DNA of 64,000 nt from Pseudobdellovibrionaceae bacterium (GTDB lineage Bacteria > Bdellovibrionota > Bdellovibrionia > Bdellovibrionales > Bdellovibrionaceae), in assembly GCA_016785955.1 (NCBI GenBank), contig JAEUWH010000084.1, forward strand, positions 50,914-114,913. The letters are read 5' to 3'. A program made the translations under genes and the position numbers. How positions within the stretch are numbered: position 1 is the stretch's first letter; every line of letters starts with the position of its first letter. Positions 1-9,626 of the stretch are shown here, in pieces. The notes under the pieces were generated by a model that had not been told where the DNA came from, did not search any database, and worked only from the letters and a program-made list of their open reading frames with translations.

Positions 1-1331
1 TTATCTGGCATCCAAGTAACCAAATCATAAATATTCATAGATAAAATCGGAGCTTCATAAAAATATTTTTTAAAGCGTAAATAATCTTTAGGAAGCATTT
101 TTTGATTCATATAATGATTCACATCAGTAAAATAAAAACTATTCTCAATAAAAGCATTATAACGATCATCTACAGTTGTTGATGCATCAAACTTTTTAAG
201 GATATTTACATATTGATTATAACCACCAAAAAGTTCGTCTCCACCTTCGCCAGATAAAACTACCGTAACGTGTTTCTTTAACTCTTTCGCTAATATGAAT
301 AAAGGAAAACACGCGGGATCCGCGATTGGCTCATCGATACTTTCTAAAATCCCCTCATAGTTTGCAATCAGTTCATCAACAGAAGTCTCAAGTTCGTAGT
401 GCTGAAGACCAAATTTTTTAGCTACGGCACGAGAAAACTCAAACTCATTTAATTCTTTAAACCCAATATTGAACGTCTTTAAATCCTGCCCAAATTTGTG
501 AATGTAATAACTAATGGTACTTGAATCCAATCCGCCGCTAAGTAAAACACCGACTGGAACCTCGCCCATAAGTTGCGATTTGATGGCTTTCTCTAAAAGC
601 ACGTCTAATTCGCGAACGGCCTCGGCTTCACTCTCAAATTTTTTAAATGGACCGTGATTAGAAACATTCCAAAATGGCCATCGAGTATAATTCGTACCTT
701 TAAAGTGAAGATATGTTCCGGGATCCAATTTAGTAACATTTTTGTATATCGTATGAGGTGCTGGATTATACCTAAAATACAAGTTATCCTGAATTCCCAA
801 TGGATTTAGCTCTAAATTTACCCCAGGGTACTGAGCGATTGTTTTAAGTTCAGAAGAAAAAATAAATCTTCCAACATCTTCGTAAATGTAAAGTGGCTTA
901 ATTCCTAAACGGTCACGAGCAATAAAATATTCATTCTTTTTAATGTTCCAGATACAAAAACTAAACATTCCATTTAGGTCTTTGATTCCATCAACTCCGC
1001 TGGCAATAAAATGCTTTAAAACAACTTCTGTATCTGACTTCGTTTTAAAGGACCAACCCTTGGCAATAAGTCTTTCGCGAAGTTCAGAGTGATTATAGAC
1101 TTCACCATTATAAACAATACCCCAATCACCCGTATCATCAAAAATAGGCTGCTGGCCTAAAGATCGGTCAACGATGGCTAAACGAACATTTCCAAATACA
1201 GCAAAATTATTAAACTTATAAAAGCCATTACCATCAGGGCCACGATGTTGAATCGACTTTTGAAGAAGTTCAATTTTTAAATCGGATAATCCCTGATTTG
1301 ATTTTTCAATCGCCCCGAAAATACCGCACAT
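1..1331 (-). CDS. asnB: Asparagine synthase (glutamine-hydrolysing), 3' end beyond window
   Basis: The reading frame starts with ATG at 1331-1329 and runs off the left edge, so about 443 N-terminal residues are visible. Met-Cys-Gly-Ile-Phe at the N-terminus supplies the Cys nucleophile of a class II glutamine amidotransferase (Cys1 after Met removal), followed by the HRGPDG motif. The synthetase half carries the ATP-pyrophosphatase loop SGGLDSS near residues 262-268 and a GEGGDELFGGY motif. The family transfers glutamine-derived ammonia to a carboxylate, normally aspartate. In polysaccharide loci such enzymes often amidate uronic acids or sugar-linked acids. Here it follows ugd and a uronate-epimerase-like gene in the same direction, so amidation of a uronic-acid residue is a plausible inferred role. 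Confidence 0.93.
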   Translation of the reverse strand, partial: MCGIFGAIEKSNQGLSDLKIELLQKSIQHRGPDGNGFYKFNNFAVFGNVRLAIVDRSLGQQPIFDDTGDWGIVYNGEVYNHSELRERLIAKGWSFKTKSDTEVVLKHFIASGVDGIKDLNGMFSFCIWNIKKNEYFIARDRLGIKPLYIYEDVGRFIFSSELKTIAQYPGVNLELNPLGIQDNLYFRYNPAPHTIYKNVTKLDPGTYLHFKGTNYTRWPFWNVSNHGPFKKFESEAEAVRELDVLLEKAIKSQLMGEVPVGVLLSGGLDSSTISYYIHKFGQDLKTFNIGFKELNEFEFSRAVAKKFGLQHYELETSVDELIANYEGILESIDEPIADPACFPLFILAKELKKHVTVVLSGEGGDELFGGYNQYVNILKKFDASTTVDDRYNAFIENSFYFTDVNHYMNQKMLPKDYLRFKKYFYEAPILSMNIYDLVTWMPD

Positions 1332-1333
1332 AT

Positions 1334-2653
1334 CTATTTTTTTCCTATTCCAAAGTACTCAAAACCGTTTCTTCTGACGACCTTACCATCGTATATATTA
1401 CGACCATCAAAAATAGCTTTACCCTTCATTTTTTTAGAGAGCATTTCAAAATCTAATGCTTTAAATTCTGACCACTCAGTAAAAACTATCAATGCATCAG
1501 CACCGTCAAGCGTCTCTGCTTGGTTTTGACAGTATTTAACTTTTGAACTTGCTAAAACTTTCTTAGCTTCAGTCATTGAAACAGGATCAAATACGCTAAA
1601 TGTACAGCCTTGAGTTTCAAGGTCAGCAATTACATCCAAACTTGGAGCTTCTCGCATGTCATCTGTATTTGGTTTAAACGCCAATCCCCAAACCGCAATT
1701 TTCTTTCCGCTTATTGAAGATCCAAAATATTTTTTAACCTTGTCTCCAAAAAATTTCTTTTGGTTTTTGTTTGCACGCTCCGCGGCTTCGACGACTTCGA
1801 GACCTACTTCGTTCTGACGACCAGTACGGATTAAAGCTTTGACGTCTTTTGGAAAACACGATCCACCATACCCAACACCAGCATACAAGAAGTTGAAACC
1901 GATACGAGGGTCTGATCCGATACCTTTTCTCACGGAATCGATATCGGCCCCGACGACTTCAGCTAATCGTGAAAGTTCGTTCATGAATGAAATTCGCACC
2001 GCTAACATACAATTTGCGGCGTACTTAGTTAATTCGGCTGATGGAACATCCATGTAGACAATTTTGTCATGGTTTTTCTGGAAGGGAGCATAGAGTTCTT
2101 CCATCGCAGGCTTACACTCTTGGTTTTCAATTCCAATGATGATTCGAGCCGGCTTCATGAAATCATCAATAGCCGCGCCTTCCTTTAAAAATTCAGGATT
2201 TGAAATTACATCAAACTTGATATCTTTTCCGCGCGTTTTCAATTGCGCATTGATTGTAGTCTTAACTTTTTCAGCTGTTCCAACCGGAACAGTACTTTTA
2301 TTAATTATATATTTTTGTTCGGCCATATGTTTACCGATATTTTCAGCAGCTTTTAAAACATAGTTCAAGTCAGCCGAGCCATCTTCTCCTGATGGAGTGC
2401 CGACTGCGATAAACTGGACAGATCCAAAAGCAACGCTGTCCTCAACATTATCGGTAAACAACAAACGTTCTTTTTTAATATTTTTAACAACTAATTCATC
2501 AAGGCCTGGTTCATAAATAGGAATTTTACCTTCGCGCAATGTACTGATTTTATTTTTATCAACATCAAAGCACATAACTTGGTGACCAATTTCTGCTAAA
2601 CATGCGCCTGTTACTAAGCCTACATAACCGGATCCAATGACCGTAATTTTCAT
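1334..2653 (-). CDS. ugd: UDP-glucose 6-dehydrogenase
   Basis: This cytosolic enzyme oxidises UDP-glucose to UDP-glucuronate with two NAD+. The 439-residue length is normal for the family. The Rossmann motif GSGYVG is at residues 7-12, the catalytic cysteine lies in GGSCFPKD (Cys266), and GTPSGEDGSAD around residue 85 is the usual NAD-domain signature. The stop codon is 2 nt from the asnB start, and the epimerase-like gene precedes it by 3 nt, so the three minus-strand genes form one operon that supplies UDP-uronic acids for surface polysaccharide. Confidence 0.96.
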   Translation of the reverse strand: MKITVIGSGYVGLVTGACLAEIGHQVMCFDVDKNKISTLREGKIPIYEPGLDELVVKNIKKERLLFTDNVEDSVAFGSVQFIAVGTPSGEDGSADLNYVLKAAENIGKHMAEQKYIINKSTVPVGTAEKVKTTINAQLKTRGKDIKFDVISNPEFLKEGAAIDDFMKPARIIIGIENQECKPAMEELYAPFQKNHDKIVYMDVPSAELTKYAANCMLAVRISFMNELSRLAEVVGADIDSVRKGIGSDPRIGFNFLYAGVGYGGSCFPKDVKALIRTGRQNEVGLEVVEAAERANKNQKKFFGDKVKKYFGSSISGKKIAVWGLAFKPNTDDMREAPSLDVIADLETQGCTFSVFDPVSMTEAKKVLASSKVKYCQNQAETLDGADALIVFTEWSEFKALDFEMLSKKMKGKAIFDGRNIYDGKVVRRNGFEYFGIGKK

Positions 2654-2656
2654 TTG

Positions 2657-3631
2657 TTACCTTCTAATATTCTTCAATAGTTTGATAAAATCTCTATTGT
2701 TTAAGTGCCAGTCAATAGATTTCTGAATTCCTTCTTTAAATGAAGTATTTGGCTTCCAATTCATCCATTTATTCGCTTCGGAAATGTCCGCCCAAGTAAC
2801 TTTCATATCAGAATCCATAAATGGCTTTTTAACAACATTTAGTTTTTTTCCAGTGATAGACTCGACAGTTTCGATAAGTTCTGTAACCGTAATAGGATTA
2901 TTTCCACCTCCCAAATTAAGCGTCTGAAAGCCTCTTAAAGCAATAGAACTACAGACTCCCCTCGCAATATCCTCGACATAGGTAAAATCACGCGCTTGCG
3001 AACCATCTCCAAAAAGCTCAACCGACTCACCCTCTAATACACCCTCGATAAAGCGGTAAACACTCATATCGGGCCTTCCTGCCGGCCCGTAGACCGTGAA
3101 AAACCGAGTGATGGTTACATCCATTTTGTACAAATAGTGGTAAGTATATGACAAAACCTCAGCCGATTTCTTAGATGCGGCGTAGGGAGAAAGTGGAAAA
3201 TTTACGGGACGCGTTTCTACATATGGCATCGGTTCTCCGGCATACAGAGACGACGTGGAAGCTAGAATAAACTTTTTGACACCAAACTCCCGGTTGAGTT
3301 CAAGAATGTTTAAAGTCCCCGTTACATTCACATCGAAATACAAATGCGGATTCAGCTGACTATACCGCACCCCGGCCATAGCACCCAAATGAACAACAGC
3401 ATCAAATTTGTGTTGTTTAAACAACGATTTTAAGAAATCTTTGTCTAGAATCGACTTTTCAAAAAACTTCAAACCCTTTTTCAGATTCTGGGCATTTCTA
3501 TACGCTTTTAAAGCGGGATCATAGTAGTCATTGTGATCATCAATACCGACAACGTCGTGTCCGTCATTCAACAATCTTTTCACTACGCTAGCAGCAATAA
3601 ATCCTGATGAACCTGTCACTAAAATAGTCAT
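2657..3631 (-). CDS. NAD-dependent epimerase, UDP-glucuronate 4-epimerase-like
   Basis: This is an extended short-chain dehydrogenase/reductase of 324 residues. The NAD motif is GSSGFIA at 7-13 (Ala replaces the last Gly of GxxGxxG), and the catalytic pair is Tyr150/Lys154 in YAASK after a TSS segment at 126-128. The N-terminal DDHNDYYD stretch resembles UDP-glucuronate 4-epimerases, which interconvert UDP-glucuronate and UDP-galacturonate. Its place directly upstream of ugd fits this substrate. The first gene of the ugd-asnB operon, it is divergent from the glycosyltransferase at 3699. A dehydratase or decarboxylase of the same fold cannot be excluded. Confidence 0.85.
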   Translation of the reverse strand: MTILVTGSSGFIAASVVKRLLNDGHDVVGIDDHNDYYDPALKAYRNAQNLKKGLKFFEKSILDKDFLKSLFKQHKFDAVVHLGAMAGVRYSQLNPHLYFDVNVTGTLNILELNREFGVKKFILASTSSLYAGEPMPYVETRPVNFPLSPYAASKKSAEVLSYTYHYLYKMDVTITRFFTVYGPAGRPDMSVYRFIEGVLEGESVELFGDGSQARDFTYVEDIARGVCSSIALRGFQTLNLGGGNNPITVTELIETVESITGKKLNVVKKPFMDSDMKVTWADISEANKWMNWKPNTSFKEGIQKSIDWHLNNRDFIKLLKNIRR

Positions 3632-3698
3632 TTTTCTTCCTAACTAAATATACAATAATTTATTTGTAGTATTATTCATAACTTGATAACAAATCACA
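3632..3698. promoter_or_regulatory. AT-rich divergent intergenic region
   Basis: These 67 bases separate the minus-strand epimerase-ugd-asnB operon from the plus-strand glycosyltransferase. The sequence is strongly AT-rich and must carry both promoters and the ribosome sites. I see no confident -35/-10 pair, and the 3699 ATG has no clear Shine-Dalgarno sequence. Confidence 0.4.
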
Positions 3699-5918
3699 AT
3701 GCCAAGCGAAACAATGCGAAAAACAGAGTATAAAAGTTTAGCCGTTAAATCACTAAAATTAGTTGTCGGAAATAGCTTTATTTACAGAGCGATCCGAGTT
3801 CTTTATCGCCAAGGACCGAAAGTTTTTTTTAAAAATTCAACACTGTTTGTGGGACAGAAAATCAGATTTGCCTTGGGGCTCGTGCCGCATTTTCATCCGT
3901 TTTCGACAATAGAAAATCAAGATAGACTTTTTAATCTACCTGCGAAGCTTCCCAAGGTATCAATAGTTTCCATTCTATACAACAAAGCGAATGAAGTTGG
4001 TTGGTTTCTAGAAAGCATCTATACACAAACATATGCTGGTGAAATTGAAATTATTTTTATCAATGACCGGAGCCCAGGTAAGGATGTCGAAATCGTCGAA
4101 AGGTTCGCCGCAGAAAAACGTCGACTTAATTTAGGCGTAAATGTTAATTACAAGATTATTCAAAATGAAAAAAATCTTGGCAATTGCGTATCAAGAAATG
4201 AAGGTATACAGAAAGCAACTGGTGAACTTTTAATTATTGTCGATGCGGATTCGTTTTTAAATGCAGAGTTTGTCGAAGCGCATGTAGAGTCTCATTTTAC
4301 TTATGGATTCGACGCAGCCATCGGACCAATGAATATCGAAACTGAAGGACGCAATCCGGTGAAATTGGCGCAGGCTCTATCAAAAGATCATGCAAAGTTA
4401 TTTTCACGTATGGAATTGCAAGACCAGACAAATGTAAATACTTTTCTAAATTGCATCACTCGTAACTTTTCGATTAAGAAATCAGTCATCACAGAAGATT
4501 TATTTGATCCACAGTTTTCTTATTCTAAAGATCCAGAGTCTGGCTTTGGTTGGGAAGACGTTGAAATGGGATATAGACTGTATCAACGTGGATTAAAAAT
4601 TCAGTTCTTAAATAAAACATTCAGTTTGCATGTATCACACCCATCATCTACACCAGAAGACCAAAAAGTAATTAAGTCGATCATCAATTTAAATAAGTTA
4701 TTCACCAAACATCCTGATTTTACAAATGTAGCCAGAATGTGGACAAACGATTTAGCGTCCAAAATAGATCTTTGGTATAAACACCACCACGAAAAATCTT
4801 CGAATAAGCATCATCAAACATTTTTGGAGTTAACGACTCCAATAAAAAAAAATAAAATGCAGCCGCGAAAGCGCGTATATAATATTTTAACTTACCGTTG
4901 GCACGTCCCACATCAATATGAGCTTTACAAAACTGGTCATCGCTTCACACTTTTAAAAGATGTTTGCCCTGGCTTTACAAATGTATGGTCATACGATCAA
5001 AGGCCATTTCCTGCCAATGCTCAGTTCTTAGAGTTGGAAAAATTAAACTTTAAAGATTACGATTTAGCACTTCTTCATTTCGATGAAAATGCTCTAGATT
5101 GGCAAAATTGCAATGGTATTTTGGACACTAATTGGGGCGCTAACTTCCGTTACTTTATGGAAAATGTGCCTCTTCCAAAAGTAGCTATTTGCCATGGAAC
5201 ACCTCAGTTCTACGGTCAGTATAATAACGATAACATCGACCCGACTCTAAAGTACAAGGTGATTGAGGAGTCTCGTCAAAAACTTGTGGAATATACCAAA
5301 GACATTAAGGTCGTTTGTAATTCTTACCAGGCTCATTCCGAATGGGGATTTAAAAACTCAAAAGTCATTTGGCAAGGATTCGATCCTTGCGAGTATCCCA
5401 TTTCAACATATGAGGAAAAAATTGTTTCATTAGGCAAAGCAATCAAAGAACGGCCTCATTATCGCGGATACGAAATTTATAAAGAGACCTTTAAAAATGT
5501 GCCTGACGAATTTCACCCTAAAGAATTTAAAGTTAAGGACCCATTCACTCGCTCATTTAATAATACTTTTGCAGTCGCTAAGTACTATGAATATATAAAT
5601 GAGGTTCGCAAGCACTCCATTTACTTTAACCCTACTATTCGCTCGCCCATGCCTCGCTCTCGCGGCGAAGCAATGATGTGCGGGTTATCTACAGTCAGTT
5701 TAAATAATCATGACGTGAATCTCTTTATAAAAAATGGAATCAATGGGTTTTATTCGAATGACCCCGCAGAGTTAGCAGAGTATCTAAATTATCTTTTGAA
5801 CAATCCTTCAATAAATAGAAAAATTGGTATGGAAGGTCGCCGAACCTCTTTGGATATGTTCAATTTAGATCGATACCTCAGCGAATGGCAAAAAAACTTC
5901 CATGATTTAAGTGATTAA
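3699..5918 (+). CDS. Two-domain glycosyltransferase (GT2 plus GT-B)
   Basis: This 739-residue protein joins two transferase modules. Residues about 85-330 are a GT-A/GT2 domain: VSIVSILYNKANE at its start, the metal-binding acidic motif in IVDADSF, and GFGWEDVEMGYRL as the acceptor/base region. Residues about 390-735 look like a GT-B (GT4-like) domain, with YHRGYEIYKE-type residues in the middle and a C-terminal MPRSRGEAMMCGLSTV donor-binding segment followed by NGINGFY. No transmembrane segment is obvious, so it should act at the cytosolic face of the membrane on a lipid-linked glycan. Donor sugars cannot be told from sequence. An ATG 15 bases downstream (3714) is an alternative start. Confidence 0.85.
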   Translation: MPSETMRKTEYKSLAVKSLKLVVGNSFIYRAIRVLYRQGPKVFFKNSTLFVGQKIRFALGLVPHFHPFSTIENQDRLFNLPAKLPKVSIVSILYNKANEVGWFLESIYTQTYAGEIEIIFINDRSPGKDVEIVERFAAEKRRLNLGVNVNYKIIQNEKNLGNCVSRNEGIQKATGELLIIVDADSFLNAEFVEAHVESHFTYGFDAAIGPMNIETEGRNPVKLAQALSKDHAKLFSRMELQDQTNVNTFLNCITRNFSIKKSVITEDLFDPQFSYSKDPESGFGWEDVEMGYRLYQRGLKIQFLNKTFSLHVSHPSSTPEDQKVIKSIINLNKLFTKHPDFTNVARMWTNDLASKIDLWYKHHHEKSSNKHHQTFLELTTPIKKNKMQPRKRVYNILTYRWHVPHQYELYKTGHRFTLLKDVCPGFTNVWSYDQRPFPANAQFLELEKLNFKDYDLALLHFDENALDWQNCNGILDTNWGANFRYFMENVPLPKVAICHGTPQFYGQYNNDNIDPTLKYKVIEESRQKLVEYTKDIKVVCNSYQAHSEWGFKNSKVIWQGFDPCEYPISTYEEKIVSLGKAIKERPHYRGYEIYKETFKNVPDEFHPKEFKVKDPFTRSFNNTFAVAKYYEYINEVRKHSIYFNPTIRSPMPRSRGEAMMCGLSTVSLNNHDVNLFIKNGINGFYSNDPAELAEYLNYLLNNPSINRKIGMEGRRTSLDMFNLDRYLSEWQKNFHDLSD

Positions 5919-6051
5919 GGTACCAACGAAGATCTATCCAAACTATATCTTCGCCACCGGTAGAAATTCTGTTCTGAAAATTTCTTCGTTTGATTAGTAG
6001 TATTTCATATTCCTATTAGGAAATTTTCATGTTTTTTGATATAAAATTTCT

Positions 6052-7467
6052 ATGGGCCGAACTGCAATTATCTATTTTTCAATTTTACTTACCATTTTTT
6101 TTATAGCTCTTAGTTGGTTTGATGTTGTGTTCGGCTCTTGGGACCACGATTCTGGTTACTTTTTGCTTACTTCATTCTTAATAAACCAAGGGCACGAAGC
6201 ATTTATTGAGTTCCCCCTTCAGTATCCTCCGCTAATGCTTATAATAAATTCGTGGATATTAAAAATGGGAGTTCCACATGACATAGCTATCATTTGGATT
6301 CCATTATTTTGGATTTATTCTAACGGTTTTTTAACATTCATCACCTCATTCAGAATCAATAAGAACGTGCAAATAAGTTTGTTTTTGATGATCTTATTCA
6401 CATTTATTTCTATAGAGAATGGCGGCAATCACGTCACACTTGAACACGGAATAATTTTTTTCAGCCTCTTATCATACAATATTTACTTATCTAAAGAGAG
6501 TATTAAAAATAAATATTTGTTTTTTTTTCTGTATGGCCTCAGCGTATTGTCGATCGCAATGGTTAAGCAGGTAGGTATCTTACTTTTGCCATATTTTCTA
6601 TTTATTGTTTTAGATCGAAACTTCTTCTTAAATAAAAAAGAGTCGTTAAAAAAAATATCATGCTTTGTTTTTGGAGCTTTTACTGCTTTATACATTACCT
6701 TTCACTCCTTCAAAGCAAATGTAAATCAAATTTATTCCCAATTATTTCATCGAATTGCAAACTACTTAGCCGATAGCCCTTCCAACCAAACATTTTTACT
6801 AAGTGAGCTACTACGGAGTCCCTATACTGTATCTCTTTTTGCAAGCACTTTGATTCTTGCTTATTTTTTTATTTCTAGTCAGAATTTGAAATTGATCAAA
6901 AAAATGGAAATATTGATGCTGATAGGATTAGTTTTCGGTTACGCATTTGCCCGAACTATCCGCAACTATCCGCACTACACGCTGAACTCTTGGTTTCCCA
7001 TTCTAATTCTATTTGCGCTTTTTTTTCAATTTGAAGGAACTAAAAATAGAAAATTTTTATTCACATTATTCTTTCTCTTAACTGTCGGCAGTGTAGGTAC
7101 GCTAGTTACGAGATGGAATACTTCTTACAAATTTAGCGAAATTAATTCATTTTTTCTCCCGAGCGCAAAATTTATTCGAGAATCGACAACACCAGACCAA
7201 CCAATTCTTCAATTAGGGGAAGAGCCCGTAATTGAGTTTTTATCATATAGACGCCCTCAACGAATGGACATAGAATGGGCGTGGAAGTATAGTAAATTTT
7301 CCGATGATGGGAACCCAACCGTAGTTATCAATAATTACAATCGAATAGAAGAAGTACGAGAAAAAGAACTAGTTCTTTCAACTTCAGGATATAAAGTCAT
7401 ATTCGAACATCATCTTGGGAAAATTGAGCAACCCAACCGAGTTTTGAAATTTTGGATCAAGAAATAG
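6052..7467 (+). CDS. Polytopic membrane protein, GT-C (ArnT/GT39-like) glycosyltransferase candidate
   Basis: The protein has 471 residues and about ten hydrophobic segments. An acidic loop follows the first segment (FGSWDHDSGYFLL), which is where GT-C enzymes place their catalytic Asp. The remaining loops contain QYPPL and a C-terminal soluble tail from about residue 365. Known GT-C enzymes transfer sugars from polyprenyl-phosphate donors at the periplasmic face. The next gene, 6 bases away, is a GT2 of the polyprenyl-phosphate-sugar synthase type, which would make the donor, so the two probably work as a pair that decorates lipid or polysaccharide. Family assignment is from topology and context only. 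Confidence 0.65.
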   Translation: MGRTAIIYFSILLTIFFIALSWFDVVFGSWDHDSGYFLLTSFLINQGHEAFIEFPLQYPPLMLIINSWILKMGVPHDIAIIWIPLFWIYSNGFLTFITSFRINKNVQISLFLMILFTFISIENGGNHVTLEHGIIFFSLLSYNIYLSKESIKNKYLFFFLYGLSVLSIAMVKQVGILLLPYFLFIVLDRNFFLNKKESLKKISCFVFGAFTALYITFHSFKANVNQIYSQLFHRIANYLADSPSNQTFLLSELLRSPYTVSLFASTLILAYFFISSQNLKLIKKMEILMLIGLVFGYAFARTIRNYPHYTLNSWFPILILFALFFQFEGTKNRKFLFTLFFLLTVGSVGTLVTRWNTSYKFSEINSFFLPSAKFIRESTTPDQPILQLGEEPVIEFLSYRRPQRMDIEWAWKYSKFSDDGNPTVVINNYNRIEEVREKELVLSTSGYKVIFEHHLGKIEQPNRVLKFWIKK

Positions 7468-7473
7468 GAATAT

Positions 7474-8409
7474 ATGTCAAACTACTTGTATGATTTTTCA
7501 ATTGTGGTTACTTGTTTTAACGAAGAAAAAACGATCGACGAATTTATAACTAGATTGGTTAAGACCATTCAAAAAATGAAAATTCGAGCTGAAATAATAT
7601 TAGTAAACGACGGAAGCAGAGACCAAACTTGGCTAAAACTACAGGACTTATTCCGTTCAAATACCGAAATTAAACAAATAATTAATTTTTTTAGGAATTC
7701 TGGTCAGGGGCCAGCAATGACTGCTGGTGTAGTAAACTCACAAGGAAGAGATTTCATTTTTATTGATAGCGATTTACAAATCGATCCGGAAGACTTGGAA
7801 TTGGTTATGGAGCGTTATAATACCGGTCTCGATGCCATCGTCGGAGTCAGAAAACAGAGGATAGACTCATTCTTCCGAAAAATGATGTCTAAAATGGCCA
7901 ATGTAGTACTAAGAAAAGTATCCAAGTCCTCCCATCCGGATTTAGGATGTAACTTGAAAATTATTAATGGAAAATTAGTTCGAAGCTTCAACTATAGCGA
8001 TAAGAAGGCCTTTGACTCGATTGAAATCCTAGGCAAAGCAGGTACTTTAGGAGCTATTGATATAAACCACCATGCCAGGAGGGTCGGTAAATCAGGGTGG
8101 AAATTCTTTAATCTACTGAAATTTTTTATCGACAAATTGCTACAACTTAACGATCAACTTTTTATTTATCTTGGAATTACAATGATACTCTTGGGTATTT
8201 TGATTGTAATGAGACTTATCATCTCTTTTTATTTCGATTTTTCGATTCTAAATTCAATTACCAGTGGTATTTTATTTAATTTCATTGCACTCGGCTTTTT
8301 ACTTGTTTCAGGCCTACTGATTTGCGTCGGCGAATATATAATTCGTATATATAAATTTATACAGGGAAATCCTATTTATGTTATTAAGGAAATCATAAAA
8401 AGAGATTAA
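7474..8409 (+). CDS. GT2 polyprenyl-phosphate glycosyltransferase (DPM1/ArnC-like) with C-terminal TM pair
   Basis: This 311-residue protein begins with the GT2 signature IVVTCFNEEKTIDEF. It has the VNDGS nucleotide-binding segment near residue 45 and DSDLQIDPED as its DxD region near residue 94. Two hydrophobic helices occupy roughly residues 228-255 and 262-292. This layout is typical of enzymes that move a sugar from a nucleotide donor onto undecaprenyl phosphate at the inner membrane. It lies 6 bases after the GT-C-like gene and overlaps the convergent aminotransferase by 4 bases. Confidence 0.88.
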   Translation: MSNYLYDFSIVVTCFNEEKTIDEFITRLVKTIQKMKIRAEIILVNDGSRDQTWLKLQDLFRSNTEIKQIINFFRNSGQGPAMTAGVVNSQGRDFIFIDSDLQIDPEDLELVMERYNTGLDAIVGVRKQRIDSFFRKMMSKMANVVLRKVSKSSHPDLGCNLKIINGKLVRSFNYSDKKAFDSIEILGKAGTLGAIDINHHARRVGKSGWKFFNLLKFFIDKLLQLNDQLFIYLGITMILLGILIVMRLIISFYFDFSILNSITSGILFNFIALGFLLVSGLLICVGEYIIRIYKFIQGNPIYVIKEIIKRD

Positions 8410-9626
8410 TATCCATTCTTGCTTCTCTCTTGAAAAGCAATTTTTACGGGTCGAAAAAAATCTTCGTTCTCTTTAGATTTAACCGCTTCCTCTATTGCTG
8501 TCGCTCCAATCGATATTGCTTTCTGTATGCCAGCGACCACCTTTCTTGCGGAATCATCACTTAAATCAAAATAGCACGGAAGGCATAATATCTCTTCACT
8601 CGCTTGAGCAGCAATTGGAGTTTCCTCAAAAAACTCTCTGTAAGGTGAAAACTTTGATATTAAAGGGTAAAAATATCTGCGGGTTTGGATACCCTGACTC
8701 CATAAGTAAGCCCAGATCAGATCGCGATTTACACCATTTTTTTTTTCATTTATTCGAATTGGATAGTAATGATGGTTTGAATTATAATTACTATTTCCTA
8801 CAAACTCAATACATGGAATCTTGCTGATCTCACTAGTATAATACCGGTTGATTTCCCTTAGCCGTTCTTTAACTTTGTAAAAAAATAGAAGCTGATGCAA
8901 TCCAAACGATGCTCTAAATTCATCCATTTTCCCATTAGTCCCCACCTCGGTTACATGATCCATACCTGCAAATCCAAAATTCCGAACTTGGACAATTTTT
9001 TCGTACAAAGCACGGTTGTTAGTCAGTATCGCACCGCCTTCAATAGTACTAAAAACTTTCGTGGAATGAAAACTAAGGACCTGAACACTTGAGCGGTCAA
9101 ACCCTTTACTGTCTACAATTCCAAATGAGTGGGCATTATCATAAATTTCGAAGATATCATTTTTTTTACAAATGTATGATATTGCATCATAGTCGCAGGA
9201 GTTACCAAAAACGTTCACGCCTAAAATAGCTTCCGTGCTATTGTCGATAGATTTCTCAATTTTTTTTGAATCAATTGTAAGGTTTCTCTCTTCTATATCG
9301 ACAAATTTCGGTTGAATTGATTCCCATACCAAAGTTGAAGTAGTAGCAACAAATGAGAAAGGAGTTGTGATAACTCTTTTTTTTAAGTTTAAAGTTTTAT
9401 ACAAAATTTGAAGTCCAATAGTCGCATTCGTAACTACTGCGCAATATTTAAACTCATGAATCCTGGCAATTTCCTTTTCTAAACTCAATGCTTTAGGACC
9501 ATTATTAGTAAATATCGCTGAGTCAAATACCTCATCTAGTAGTTCGTAATATTTTTCCCTTTCAACTGTCAGAGGTTTAAAGTAAGGAACAACTATTGGA
9601 TTTTCAGCTGTTGACAAATTCTTCAC
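8406..9626 (-). CDS. DegT/DnrJ/EryC1 PLP-dependent sugar aminotransferase
   Basis: The 406-residue protein matches the sugar aminotransferase fold. The PLP lysine is present in SFHSTKVFSTIEGG (Lys190), unlike the DegT paralogue at 17869. The cofactor-pocket Asp lies in YDNAHSFG (Asp163), and TPFSFVATTS near residue 90 is the usual substrate-domain signature. Such enzymes transaminate nucleotide-linked keto sugars, for example dTDP-4-keto-6-deoxyhexose, which rmlAB elsewhere in the window could supply. It is the last gene of a compact six-gene minus-strand operon. The GTG start overlaps the dioxygenase stop as GTGA. The exact substrate is unknown. Confidence 0.9.
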   Translation of the reverse strand: MKNLSTAENPIVVPYFKPLTVEREKYYELLDEVFDSAIFTNNGPKALSLEKEIARIHEFKYCAVVTNATIGLQILYKTLNLKKRVITTPFSFVATTSTLVWESIQPKFVDIEERNLTIDSKKIEKSIDNSTEAILGVNVFGNSCDYDAISYICKKNDIFEIYDNAHSFGIVDSKGFDRSSVQVLSFHSTKVFSTIEGGAILTNNRALYEKIVQVRNFGFAGMDHVTEVGTNGKMDEFRASFGLHQLLFFYKVKERLREINRYYTSEISKIPCIEFVGNSNYNSNHHYYPIRINEKKNGVNRDLIWAYLWSQGIQTRRYFYPLISKFSPYREFFEETPIAAQASEEILCLPCYFDLSDDSARKVVAGIQKAISIGATAIEEAVKSKENEDFFRPVKIAFQERSKNGY

